A DNA stretch of 64,000 bases from Spirometra erinaceieuropaei (GCA_902702965.1 CACRXP010000381.1:290604-354603), one strand, 5' to 3'; numbered from the stretch's first letter, positions 47,902 through 58,325 are shown. The notes: generated from the letters alone by a model not told the origin. Numbers and translations are program-made.

Positions 47902-48055
47902 AATCTTCGAGGGCATTGTTCAGTATTGCGACAGCATGAAGGGCAACATACCGGTCTCCTTTCTGCTTGGTTTTTTCGTGTCTGGCGTCATTGGACGCTG
48001 GTACCAAATGTACATGTACATACCCTGGATGAATAACATTGCCTACTCAACAATG
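47902..48055 (+). CDS. BEST: Bestrophin exon: pore neck, helix 2
   Basis: Acceptor CCGCCTCCATGCAG, donor ACAATG/GTAAGT; 154 nt. It reads IFEGIVQYCDSMKGNIPVSF then LLGFFVSGVIGRWYQM and IPWMNNIAYSTM. This aligns without gaps to the bestrophin neck segment ([33 protein letters not shown]). The three hydrophobic neck residues equivalent to Ile76, Phe80 and Phe84 of vertebrate BEST1 are kept, as are the following Arg-Trp pair and the Pro-Trp of the next turn. A functional channel neck is therefore expected. Ends in phase 0. Confidence 0.95.
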
Positions 48056-48109
48056 GTAAGTCAAAGTGCAAACTAATATTAACCAACGCCTAGGGTGCTG
48101 TCGCTTTTT

Positions 48110-48285
48110 AATGTCCTCAGAAATTAATTAAGGACTTGGAGTATATACGTTTATTCAAGGTCTATGGGCACAGATCGAGGATTTTATGTATGAATATTTG
48201 GACCGAAGTCCATCAGCCACAGCGGGTAACCGCGTAATATTCATTAACTGCCGAAAGGCAGCTAGTAGTATACAGTTAGTGACCT
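48110..48285 (+). repeat. Hairpin-rich repeat (family E)
   Basis: Contains three compact hairpins in a row: GGAC-CGAA-GTCC, GCGG-GTAA-CCGC and CTGCC-GAAA-GGCAG, the last two with GNRA-type tetraloops. The copy at 14990-15140 keeps the middle hairpin exactly and has lost the third. It starts 55 bp after the donor of the bestrophin exon ending at 48055. Confidence 0.6.
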
Positions 48286-49084
48286 AACTCATGAAATGTG
48301 TCGAAATTTACGAATGATTGAAAATCACTCTCAAATCGACACCATTTCATGAGTCCGATTTCTATGTTAATTAGGAACAAGTTTAAAAGAATTTAAAACA
48401 TAAAAGAAATATTAAACACAATGTTGCGTTGTTTAGAAATGCCGATTTATTTTGAAAAGCGCAGTATCCCGAAAACGGCAGAAATAGCTCAAATTAAGTA
48501 AAGTTCGTTTTTAGATGTATAGAATGTACTCTCATACCAAACATGTGGGAAATATGAAAGTAGACATAAAATCACGTCTAATAACAGCGTTTCAGTGAAG
48601 TTTACATGTAAATATACTTCGATAAGTAGTGTGATTTCATATATGACAGTTTGTCAACTGCCTACATTCTGAGTGTAGATTCGAAAACAGTTTTCCATTG
48701 ATTCCTGTTTTTTATTTGTTTAAAGTAAATGAGATGGGGTTCAACAAGAGAAGCTGGTTTTTGCTTGATTTCACCGATGCGGACGTCGTAGGAACAAAAG
48801 TTTTCATAAGGTGACATTGCATGAGGCCGGTCGGTGCCTAATAAATTTAAATAGAACTGACAGGCGTGATCGTAAACATACCATTTTGTGTTTATAGAGA
48901 GAACCTTTCTTCTGTTAATTTAATCTACACTTTTCGTTCGTATTGGATTACGTTGAGTTTCAGACCCCCTCGAAATTTCCCTGAATACTTCATGATTTTC
49001 AGTTTTTCACCCGATCGTCCATAAAGACAGATTCTGAATTGCCTGTCTGTTGAGAACTTTAAAAGAAGATAGGTAAGGTGATAG

Positions 49085-49375
49085 TATACGAACAGCACAG
49101 GTACTAGCCAAAAGCCCATACATGCGTGTTTCGCCGATACTCTGCCGCTGCATGGCGAAGCTGAGAGGTGTTCGGCTCGTCGGTGGGCCTCTCAGCATTC
49201 CCCGTGGGCTCCAAAGTTTCTAACTTGAAGTATCTATCAGGAAGCAGGCAAGGAATTCTGGGGGACCCTCTGACGAGCCGAACCCCTCGCAGCTGCGTCA
49301 TGTGGAGGCAGAATATCGGCGAAACGCGCGCGTATGGGTTTTTGGCTAGTACCTGTGCTGTTAGTAGGGTATAAC
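49085..49375. mobile_element. Foldback element (family D) with 100-bp inverted repeats
   Basis: Left arm about 49090-49190 (GAACAGCACAGGTACTAGCC ... GTTCGGCTCGTCGG) is the inverse of the right arm about 49262-49365 (CTGACGAGCCGAAC ... GGCTAGTACCTGTGCTGTTA). The 70-bp centre is single copy. Related fragments are at 14785-14935 and 60840-60930. No transposase. Confidence 0.75.
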
Positions 49376-49749
49376 CTTACCCTAAACTTACAGTACTGTC
49401 CGAATTACTGATAAATAAGCTCTTTCGAAAACGATAAAATAACTGTCAGCGGACCCTTCTAATACGGTTTTTACACTTATTATACAAGAAAAGCCCCTTG
49501 ATCTTATAATTTTCCCACTCCAGCGCAAGAACAACCGGATTTACTAGTTGGTCTACATTGTTCTTCACGAAATGTCTCGGAAATTGGGCGATCAAAAGAG
49601 TAATCCATCCAACAGAGAATCAACATGTGTTGACTCTGGGCGGCTGCAATGCGTTTAATTAGTGCATGCAATGCAATTAGCATGGTGTCGAGGCACTTAA
49701 AAATTACTACAATCGTAAACATATGCTGATAACTGTTTTAGAGTTGCGA

Positions 49750-50220
49750 AAATTCCCATAGCAGTACTCGGAAGACGAGGTGACGAGCATACGTAGCTTT
49801 CGATAAATTCGCGTCGGGAACGGGATAGAAGTAAAACATGTCAGCGATAAGAGAAATCGACAAAAGTTCTCCTTAAAACGCAGGCGGGGTGTGGGGATGT
49901 GGGGAGGGGGGGGGTAAAAGTAGTCACTGTCAGGGTCGGGGTGAGAGCGGAAGGGCGCGGGGAGACTTGCAGCGTTAGTCGACCTTCGATCACTGTAGGT
50001 GCGGCGCCTGAACGTGGTTCTGCTGTGCCGACAAGATTGGTCTTCGTAACCTGATGGCGACCGCTTCTGCTGTTGCTAACAGGCGCTGACCCATTAGCTT
50101 TAGGATACCTCAATGGGACCTTTCGAAAACGATACTGAGGGCCCAACGGCCTGCTGTAAACAGATTTAAAATTCGCATTTAGGAAATCACCGGCTGAGGG
50201 CGGCAGATAGGACAAAATTG
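49750..50220 (-). mobile_element. Penelope-like element, 3' end fragment
   Basis: Minus-strand frame 49841-50215 contains TEPRSGAAPTVIEGRLTLQV and a Pro/Thr-rich stretch, closely matching the frame at 51563-51832 (EEPRLGSAPTVVEGRLTLQG) that follows the endonuclease of the neighbouring element. Downstream sequence GACGAGCATACGTAGCTTTC is shared with 31930-31950 and 50490-50520. No nuclease core is left. Confidence 0.7.
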
Positions 50221-50558
50221 AATGTTCTAGTCTGTTTTGTCCTCCGTGCTAATGCCCCTCTAGATTTATGAGATTTTTTAGGACCGTGATATGTCCATTC
50301 ATAATACGCAGCATCCACTGCAAACATTTGCCAAACCCGCATGCCATCTTCCTAACAGTGTACGGAAATATGTGATATTCCTTTCACGAAATGTACCCAG
50401 CATTTAGATATGAAACTCTAAATGCAAGTGCGACAGCATGTGGACGAAAAATTATTCGGAAAATGTTTGAAAAACCAAAATATACTCTCTCAGAAGACGA
50501 GGTGGTGAGCATAAGTAGCTTTGAAGACGAAGACAGGCTCTCCGGAAGAGGTTTATTT

Positions 50559-50618
50559 AAGTGCTGAAGTTTCAAAGAGCTGGGTCGGCTCTTCATTGTC
50601 AAAGCGTAAAATGCACTT
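50559..50618 (-). ncRNA. Hammerhead-like motif, degenerate (left arm)
   Basis: Minus strand: stem I AAGTGC/GCACTT (6 pairs), core TTGACAA in place of CTGATGA, stem II GAAGAGC/GCTCTTT with loop CGACCCA, then GAAACTTC. The helices are intact but three core bases and the ACGT differ, so it is probably inactive. Confidence 0.5.
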
Positions 50619-51446
50619 TATCGATCAGAAATTTAAAGTGGCAGTTGTGTTGGCCGGCTTCATGCTGATCGATTTTTCCTCCTCTCGCTGCCTCGGCCTC
50701 TCGGGAGATGGTTGACGGGCGCTTTGCCTGTGTGCTTTGTGAGTCACCACTCCGTCGAGGGGAACTGATTGGACTTTAGTCGGGCGGTTGTTCTGGCGGT
50801 TCTCCTTCTTCCTCACTGAGTAGACTCAGCGTCGGGCTATCTCCGTGCGGCCTTTTTAAGTTCGGTGTGGTTGTTTGGTCCTGAGCTTTACGATTGTGAT
50901 GACGTAGGACTTTGTAAGCTGCAGGAAGGTCCAGATGCCTGTTGATAGAGTGGGCATCGGAGAACCACGCCTCGAGAGTTAGCCGTTCTGTTTTTGTGCT
51001 GCCTCGGCCAAACCAAAACTGCACATTTAATGTGCTCACTAGTAATAGCTCAATTTCAGCACAAAAACAGAACGGCTAACTCTCGAGGCGTGGTTCTCCG
51101 ATGCCCACTCTATCAACAGGCATCTGGACCTTCCTGCAGCTTACAAAGTCCTACGTCATCACAATCGTAAAGCTCAGGACCAAACAACCACACCGAACTT
51201 AAAAAGGCCGCACGGAGATAGCCCGACGCTGAGTCTACTCGGTGAGGAAGAAGGAGAACCGCCAGAACAACCGCCCGACTAAAGTCCAATCAGTTCCCCT
51301 CGACGGAGTGGTGACTCACAAAGCACACAGGCAAAACGTCCGTCCACCATCTCCCGAGAGGCTCAGGCAGCAAGAGGAGAGAAAAATCAATCAGCATGAG
51401 GCCGACCAACAAAACATCCCACTTTAAATTAAATTTCTGATCGGTT

Positions 51447-51506
51447 AAGTGCATTTTACGCTTTGACAATGAAGAGCCGACCCAGCTCTTTGAAACGTCA
51501 GCACTT
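51447..51506 (+). ncRNA. Hammerhead-like motif, degenerate (right arm)
   Basis: Plus strand: stem I AAGTGC (51447-51452) with GCACTT (51501-51506), core TTGACAA (51463-51469), one extra T, stem II GAAGAGC/GCTCTTT, GAAACGTC (51492-51499). Stem II sequence is unrelated to that of the 11-kb copies while the architecture is the same, so this is a second subfamily. Confidence 0.55.
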
Positions 51507-51549
51507 AAATAAACCTCTTCCGGAGAGCCTGTCTTCGTCTTCAATTAAG

Positions 51550-52960
51550 CATGCCGGATATCTCAACTTTGCCAATCTGATAAGTAGCTTTCCATCAATT
51601 CTCCTCGAGCCAGCACAATCATATGAGAACGGGGTAGAAGGAAAGACATAACATTGGTTCGCCTTAAAACACTGGCGAGGTGTGGGAATGTCGAGGGGGG
51701 GGGTGGGGAGGAGGGGTAATAGTAGTCACTGTCGGGGGCGGGGTAAGAGCAGAAGGGTGAGGAGCCTTGCAACGTTAGTCGACCTTCGACCACTGTAGGC
51801 GCGGAGCCTAAACGTGGTTCTTCTGTGCGCACAAGATTGGTGTTCGCAACCTGTTGTTGATAACAGGCGCTGGCCCAGTAGTTTAGGATAGTTCGATTGG
51901 ACCTTATAGATCACACGAAAAGCTTCTCTTGGGCCTACACCTTGTCCGGAATCGACAACATGCGCGAGAATGGCGCTGCTTATGCTCCTAGTTTCGCCAT
52001 TTCCCAGCCATGACGAGAGGTGTTCCCGTGTTATCTTGGATAAGCGCCGAATCGTGCGACCAATATAACCCGCTCCGCAGGTGCAAGTGAAGAAATAGAT
52101 GCGCATTGAGGTGGTTTGGAGTGGCAACTCATCTCTTCCTTCTTCGCGTAAAATAGGGTTAGTATAAAATGATATTTGAACCCTTGCTGCTGGGAAGGTT
52201 CGGAAGACCGCTTAATCAAGGCGTCGGATTAAGAGTTCACTCGCAGCGTTCCCTTGAAAAGGGACTGCGAGAAACAAAGTTTTCTTTTCAGTCGTCGGTG
52301 TGGAGCGTTTTACCGGTCGTTTGGCAATGTCCTTTTCAATAAACCTGTCAGGATACCCGTTGTCGCGAAAAAAGTCCTGGATTTATCTACGCTTTTCCTA
52401 GATGCTATTTCTTTAGCAAATGTTTCTAGCTCTTTGTGCCAAACACCGGACTGGATTTCGTTTTTTTTGGAGAGGTACGAAACTGGCGAAGTTCGTGTAT
52501 TGTCCAGACCAGGTTTTCTTCCGATAGACGCTTCTTCGGACACTCCCGCCAGGTCTTCTGCTTAGGGGAACATCTAAGACAGAGAGTGGACTGGCCGTTT
52601 CAACCTCCAACGTGGATTTTATCGAGGAATGCGCCTGATTTACAGCATTTAGGAAGGTAGCTACGTCAGTTTCTGCGGTGGTAATTGCAAATATATCATC
52701 AACATAGCGACCGTAATGTTTAAGCTTATCGATCTGATCGCTTGGTTGAAATCTCTCCAATTCGCCCATGAAGACATCAGCTAGGAAAGGTCGAAGAGGC
52801 GAGCCCATATCAGTGCCGTCTATTTGTCTATCGAGTTGGTTGTCAAACAGAAACTGCACATTTAATGTGCATCCTAGTAATAGTTCCTCCTTTTTCAGGA
52901 AACAATTAGGAGAAGGCAAAATTCTCAATAAAATGAGCACAAGAAAGAGTATTTTGTGGC
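51550..52960 (-). mobile_element. Penelope-like element, RT plus GIY-YIG endonuclease
   Basis: Minus strand: LNVQFLFDNQLDRQIDGTDM, GSPLRPFLADVFMGELERF and YGRYVDDIFAITTAETDVAT (52940-52640) give the RT core with an intact YVDD. After frameshifts the endonuclease IYFFTCTCGAGYIGRTIRRL follows at 52100-52040, with REAFRVIYKVQSNYPKLLGQ after it, and a C-rich-strand tract at 51690-51720. The 5' part of the element (52634 onward) was copied into the adjacent tandem duplication. Confidence 0.9.
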
Positions 52961-54352
52961 TGATTCTTATAAAATAGAACTGAATTTATAAGAGCAGTGA
53001 AAATAAATAGAAAAAATTCGCACTGCTCAATTAGTCCTTTTTTACAGGGTATATTTTTGGAGGGCAAAAAGAAGCTCATTCAAAGCCCGATTCCTAGCAT
53101 GATTAAAATATATCAGGATTATGCTGCGCGAAAATGAATGTTATGACCCTACTTAAGTAATCTTTTGGAATTTAAAACTGTTTCGTGCCTTCGATCAAAA
53201 TTTCCTGAGATAGTGCAGAAGCCACTATTCAGTCATTCGCTTTGCTTCATCGACCCCAAGACGTTAGTCCCAGTGGAGCAGGGTAACTGCTTTTCCCTAG
53301 TCTCTTCTAATTACTCTGTGTACCTCAGTCATTCGAATTATTTCAAATGCATTTTGAGTGTACCGGCAGTGAGCAACATTGGCAAGTTTCCTTTTCCCAA
53401 ACTGCCTTTGGCCAATTTTCGTTTAAGGTGTAAGTGTAAACGAGGGATATATTCTGTTCTCCTATGCTGCACAGGCAACAATCAACACCGGCCTGATTTA
53501 CAGCAGTTAAGATGGTAGCTACATCAGTTTCTGCGGTGGCAATTGCAAAGATATCAACAACATAGCAACCGTAATGTTTAGGCTTATCGATCTGATCGCC
53601 TAGTTGAAAGCTCTGCAGTTTACCCGTGAAGACGTTGACTAGGAGAGGTCCAAGAGGCAAGCCCATAGCAATGCCGTCTATTTGTCTAAAGAGTTGATTG
53701 CCAATCAGAAACTGCACATTTACTGTGCTCACTAGTAATAGCTCCATTTCCGCAAGTTACTAATTAGAAGACAAAATTTTCAATAAAATTAATACAAGAA
53801 AGAATATTTTTGTGACTGGTTCTTATAAAATAGAACGGAATTTATAAGAGCCGCAAAAATAAATAAAGGAAACTTGCGCTACTCAATTAGTCCTTTTATA
53901 CAGGATATAGGTTTTTTGGAGGGCCAAAAAGAGCTCATTCAAAAGCCTGGTTTCTAGCGTGTTTGAAATACATCAGGATTATGCTGCGCGAAAATAAATG
54001 TCCTAACCCTACTAAATTAATCTTTTGGAATTGAAAATTATTCCATGATTTCGTTCAACATTTCATAAGATATTGCAGAAGCCACCATTCAGTCAGTCCC
54101 TTTCCTTCATCGACCCCAGCACGTTAATCCTAGTGGATAAGGGCAACTGCTTTTCCCTAGCTCCTTCTAATTAACCTTCATACCTCAGGCATTCGAATTT
54201 TAGCATATCCATTTTGAGTGTACCGGCGGTGACCAACACTGGCAAGTTGCCTATTCCCAAACTGCCTTTGGCCAATATTCGTCCAAGGTGTAAATGTAAA
54301 CGAGCAATTTATGCTGTTCTCCCAATGCTGCACAGGCAACAATCAACACCGG
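52634..54352 (+). repeat. Tandem duplication (2 x about 860 bp) ending inside a bestrophin exon
   Basis: Copy 1 is 52634-53491 and copy 2 is 53492-54352. Each starts with CCTGATTTACAGCA inside a Penelope-like reverse transcriptase fragment, passes through the same intron flank (TTATAAAATAGAAC, CTCAATTAGTCC) and ends GCAACAATCAACACCGG. In copy 2 those last 17 bases are the beginning of the real exon at 54336. In copy 1 they are followed directly by copy 2, so the duplication breakpoint lies 17 nt inside coding sequence. The copies differ at roughly one position in six by eye, so the event is old. Confidence 0.85.
53492..53760 (-). pseudogene. Duplicated Penelope RT fragment with mutated catalytic box
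   Basis: Minus strand: LNVQ-like start VNVQFLIGNQLFRQIDGIAM, GLPLGPLLVNVFTGKLQSFQ, then YGCYVVDIFAIATAETDVAT. The YVDD box reads YVVD, so one catalytic aspartate is lost. It is copy 2 of the tandem duplication and is cut off exactly where copy 1's exon fragment ends. The first parental copy at 52634-52940 keeps YVDD. Confidence 0.85.
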
Positions 54353-54566
54353 CGACGGGACAGTGTCTCGGCAGATTCGGCTCTCGCTGATGCGCTACAT
54401 GAACCTGGCGTGGATCCTGCTCATGCGTCGAATCAGCGACCAGATAGCGGATCGCTTCAAGCAGGCGGAGGATGACAACGGGGAGACAGCCATGTGCTCC
54501 CGCTGCAAGACTGCAAGACCAAAAAAGCTGCAGCGTCGCACCTGTCACCCCTGGAGCATTTCACAG
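54336..54566 (+). CDS. BEST: Bestrophin exon: RYMNLAW block plus Cys-rich extension
   Basis: 77 codons, acceptor GCTGCACAG, donor TTTCACAG/GTCAGC, phase 0 at both ends. The first half, DGTVSRQIRLSLMRYMNLAW then ILLMRRISDQIADRF, matches the bestrophin segment ending [28 protein letters not shown]. The second half is not family-typical: an acidic stretch (KQAEDDNGE), then CSRCKTARPKKLQRRTC, a Cys-x-x-Cys with basic residues. The acceptor and first 17 nt are duplicated 861 bp upstream at 53475-53491 (see the tandem duplication). This copy is the functional one because only it continues in frame. Confidence 0.93.
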
Positions 54567-54939
54567 GTCAGCTGGTTTCGTCTCTGTGTGCACGCATCTT
54601 TCTTTCCCCACCCCCAAGCGCGGCTCTCGCTAACCCATTCGTGATGAGACTTGCGCCTCTGTTTGGGACGGCGGTGACTGAGCCTATTCTAGCCGGCGTC
54701 GATGGTGGCGCGGATATTTTCGTGAGGTTTTTATGGGAATTCGGAGTTCGGCGCGTCGCCAAAAGCTGCTCCGACAGTCTCTTCGAGGCGGTCTCCTCAA
54801 ACAATTTGGCTCATAAGCCCAACCACAAGGCAGCGCCGGCGGCAAATAAACGGATCCTTTCTTAGCGGTGTTTTATTTGGCACTGTTCCAGAGCTCCTCC
54901 TCTCAGACCAGTCACCATCGTCCTTCTGACGCCTGTTAG

Positions 54940-55900
54940 GGTGTTGTTGTTGTTGGTGGTGGTGAAAAATCCTGGTCAAATGTATGCTGCGGACCAAGGG
55001 GGTGCGGTGGCACGTCTAGGTGCGGGTCCGGCCGTGCCAGTCATCTGCGCCCTCCCCAGCCTCCGGTCTTTTTGACTCTTTCTTGACACCGGGTCCAAGT
55101 GGGGAGTGGGAACGAGAGAGTGCGGTGGATGCGGTGCAAGTCTGCTATATGGCTATAAACTAAATCACGCGCAATTCACTGTGCATGCTGCAGCTAGCTG
55201 TGTAGAACACGGCCGAAATAATCGGGATCGACGGTCGAACAGTCGCCCGAGCCCTCTCCATCCTCATCCTGGTCCGCGCTGTATCAAAAGGGGTATGGCG
55301 CGCGTTAATCGGGCTGTGCAAGCAGGGGTTTGGTATGGTGGCACGCCTAGGCGCAGGTTCACACCGCGCCAACCGCTTGCATTTTATCTCCACGTCAAAT
55401 GGACAACGGTTAGACCAGTTGACTGGTACCGGGGAGAGGGAAGAGAGCATGAGATGGATTCCGAGAACTCTTTCCCTACAGCACTTTAGTACATTTCTTC
55501 ACTGTAACCAATCTAACGCGCTCCTAAACTATCACGACCAGCTAAAAGTAGTAATCTGAAAACTGCACCTGACGGCACAACTCCGTACTCTCTGGCCGGC
55601 AGCAATGCATCCTTAGATGGGATCGGGGTTAGCCCCTTGTTTTTGTGGAAAGCCAGTTCACGTGCACCGACCAGGTCGTGTGGACGGAATGTTTCGCTTA
55701 GTCACCCGCCGCTCCCGACCCGATCGCCCTGATTTACTCTTGCGGTCGGGCCCAAATGGATGAGAGAGGATATAGCGCGGCAGATACTACACAAGTCTGG
55801 TATCAGTTTAAACTAAATCAGACGCAAATCACCGTCCTAAAACCCGTCTGTCTGCGGGACAAACGGCAAACATCATCGTTCGCCATACTCAGACTGTCAT
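54940..55900 (+). repeat. Family B repeats, one full and two partial
   Basis: 54940-55250 has GTTGTTGTTGTTGG, AAATCCTGGTCAAATGT, CTCCGGTCTTTTTGACTC and AGAACACGGCCGAAATAAT. Partial copies at about 55320-55480 (GGTGGCACGCCTAGGCGCAG) and 55690-55900 (AGTCTGGTATCAGTTTAAAC, AAATCACCGTCC). All in the bestrophin intron after exon 54336. Confidence 0.6.
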
Positions 55901-56089
55901 TCGGTTGACCCGAAAGCCTGTTTATTTTGCAACTATCCTTGGCTGAAGGTGGCGTATCCGACAGTTTGACCAACGGAGAACCTGGTTCCCTAGTGCCGAT
56001 TGTTATCCCAGAATATCACTTGCTGGCTGGCCAATCGTCGAGCGGCAGGCTACGGACTCTCCGAAACGTTGACAGTTCGACACTTGCAA

Positions 56090-56470
56090 CCGATGATGTC
56101 CACCGTGTGCTCCGCAGCAAGGAAGAGCAGGCACGATCACTTGCGCGTGCATCTACCGTACCCTCTCCTCCTCCCCTACCCGGTGTCAAGACAAGAAGTT
56201 CGAAGACGGTAGGGAGCGCAGGTGGATGGCACCGCCGAACACGCTTCTAGTCGTGCCACCACACCCCTGGTCCACAGAAAACACTTGACCAGGATTTTGA
56301 TCAACGACAGCTGTACCAAAACTTGTCAGAAAGACGATGATGACTGGGCAGCCAGGCTCACGACCTGTATACCCAGCGGGGGCACAAAAGCATCTACCGG
56401 CAGGGAGCCGGATGCCAGAGAACTGCCAGAACACACCAGGCTGTGAGGGCCATGGTTCGCTGACGATGGC
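56090..56470 (-). repeat. Family B repeat, reverse copy
   Basis: Minus strand contains CACAGCCTGGTGTGTTCTGG, GGTATACAGGTCGTGAGCCT, CAAAATCCTGGTCAAGTG and ACACGGTGGACATCATCGG, matching 37990-38385 over the whole length. Confidence 0.65.
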
Positions 56471-56803
56471 ATAGCAGGTGCACAATCTTTAAGGCCCAGA
56501 AGGGTGACACGCAGCTCTGCACTTAGCCTGAACCACCACTCTTCAAAACCCGGGTAGCCAGCCAGTCATCGACACACACACACACTCCTTGCAAGCGTGA
56601 TAGTACCAGAGGTCACGTTAAGAATGAGGCATGACAGCTTGACTCTCAACCCAACAGTGCGTCACTCCACACAAACACACACACTACTGGGCTGACTGCG
56701 TGAACTGAGTTGAGGCGTCATGCGGCAGCCCTCCAAGCCACGGCGTTTGGCGCACGGTGGTCGAGGGCACTGCAATACAACATAATATTTGTAGGCAACG
56801 GAA

Positions 56804-56884
56804 GTGGTGGTGATGGTGGTGGTAGTGGTGGTGGTGGTGGTGGTGGTGGTGGTGGTGGTGGTGGTGGTGGTGGTGGTGGTGGTG
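56804..56884 (+). repeat. (GGT)n microsatellite
   Basis: About 25 GGT units, the first few interrupted (GGTGATGGTGGTGGTAGT). The apparent poly-Gly and poly-Pro frames over it are a consequence of the repeat, not evidence of a gene. Confidence 0.95.
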
Positions 56885-56989
56885 GGCTACTGTGGTTTAG
56901 CAGATCCCTAAAATGCCACATAATGGGAACTACCATCGACTGATATGATGGGAATATGCACTGAATATGCTAACGGAGGCGATCACCTT

Positions 56990-57375
56990 CCATTACCACA
57001 TTCGGTGATGAGGCCTTCCCTCCGCAAGCTTCAAGAGGCCGAAATCCTCACAAGAGATGACAACCGCGTGAGCCGCGAGCTGCTCAAGTCATGGTTCTCA
57101 GGCCCGCAATCAAGCAACAAGCGCAATTATCTCACGTTACCGTGTTCCCTGCTGAGATTTTCCCTGGGCAGGGGAACCAGTCACGTGAGGAGGGCGCGGG
57201 CAAGCGAATATCCCAGTGACAGTGAGCCAGTTTGCTGGGCCACGGCGGCCACGTGTTATAAATGCTGCAGTCTTTGTGTCTCCACTACCAATATCAGTGA
57301 CTGTCTCTGTTGGTGTGTTCCATTGAGAATTCAAAAGGTCAGGCCAATAATCGTCTTGTTCTAGTGATCGCATCG
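56990..57375 (+). mobile_element. Penelope-like C-terminal remnant plus degenerate terminal repeat
   Basis: Plus-strand frame from about 57020 reads KLQEAEILTRDDNRVSRELL then KSWFSGPQSSNKRNYLTLPC, matching the (L/K)EAW..SINK.N.L..PYS block at the end of flatworm Penelope proteins. It runs on into a repeat with a decayed hammerhead motif (CTGTTGG...AAAAGGTCAGGCCAATAA, 57307-57350). This copy shows directly that the terminal repeat follows the Penelope C-terminus. Confidence 0.8.
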
Positions 57376-57974
57376 TCTTCTTCTTCCAAAATGCAATGCT
57401 TCCTAGGAAATGCACAGTTTAGAACTGTGCATGTTGATATGGGGTGACCCTATTGGGAGGTTGGTCCTGCCGGTACTGATCTCGTTAGAGTGACGTCGGG
57501 GCTTGCCACGTTCGCGGCTGTCGATTTCGATATAAATAAATTTCCTGTCACAAGGCTGAGTCAGCTGGGCAAAACGTATTTAAGTTTCGTCAGACTAGAG
57601 GGTCCTCGACTTTTTGGTGCGTCCAATCATAGCCATTCTAGAATTAGTGATTAATAATTAACCACTGCCAGCGTTTCCCACTGGCGTTGACAAAAAGAAG
57701 GACCGCTGATCTTCTTGTTAGCTACCTTCATTTTCCTCTCTAAGAAGGAAGGAAGGAAGGATCAGCCGAGAGAAATGTATTACCTGTGTGTTAACCGTGT
57801 GATGTTCAGAGAATTCTGATTGATTGTCTGTTGGCAAAGATGGGACTACGTAGCACAATTAATCAGGGCCAAGTCGGTTTAAAGCCGAATAACATTGTTG
57901 CAAATCGTGTTACACATATCCGCCCCCCCCCCCCGGAGCCTTCTAATAATGTCAAACTGTTATGATGGATACAA

Positions 57975-58325
57975 CAGTGATCTTTCTACCCTCTACAATG
58001 GTCCACGCGGGGATTGAGCTGGACCAACACGGGGGCCACGTCAAGGCGCATCGGGCGTTATTGGGTTGCGCACCCATAACAAGTGACATACATGGGGCTG
58101 AGGTGGGACGCCCAGGCGCGTACTCGTGCCGCGCCAGCCACCTGTGCCCAGCTCTGTCATGGCAGCGGATTCAGGCAGATGAGGAAAGAGGGGGTGTGGT
58201 AGATGCTCTGCAAGTCTACTAACACCACTTCTTCGCGCATAAATCGCCATCCTTGCGCCCACCAGTCCGTTGGGCAGACGGTGGACATTGACGGTAACGA
58301 CGATCGATTTACCAGCCATTATGTC
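57975..58325 (+). repeat. Family B repeat, diverged
   Basis: GTTGCGCACCCATAACAAGT, CGCGCCAGCCACCTGTGCCC, AAGTCTACTAACACC and GGGCAGACGGTGGACATTGA align with 44330-44710. It ends about 220 bp upstream of the bestrophin exon at 58542. Confidence 0.55.

Larger units (their letters stand above)
50523..51542. repeat. 1-kb palindrome built from a deleted Penelope element
   Basis: Left arm 50523-51000 and right arm 51058-51542 are inverted copies with a few per cent differences and small indels; the spacer is 57 bp. Each arm holds the Penelope C-terminal block (LEAWFSDAHSINRHLDLPAA) and a hammerhead-like motif. The spacer itself is RT sequence (STLNVQFWF) joined to the C-terminal block, so the source was an internally deleted element. 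The palindrome lies in the bestrophin intron upstream of exon 54336. Confidence 0.9.

Noticed and set aside
54494..54865. 123-codon plus-strand frame over the bestrophin exon
   Set aside because: Out of frame with the conserved RQIRLSLMRYMNLAW reading, which is supported by homology and splice phase.
56710..56943. Glycine-rich and proline-rich proteins
   Set aside because: Produced by translating the GGT microsatellite.
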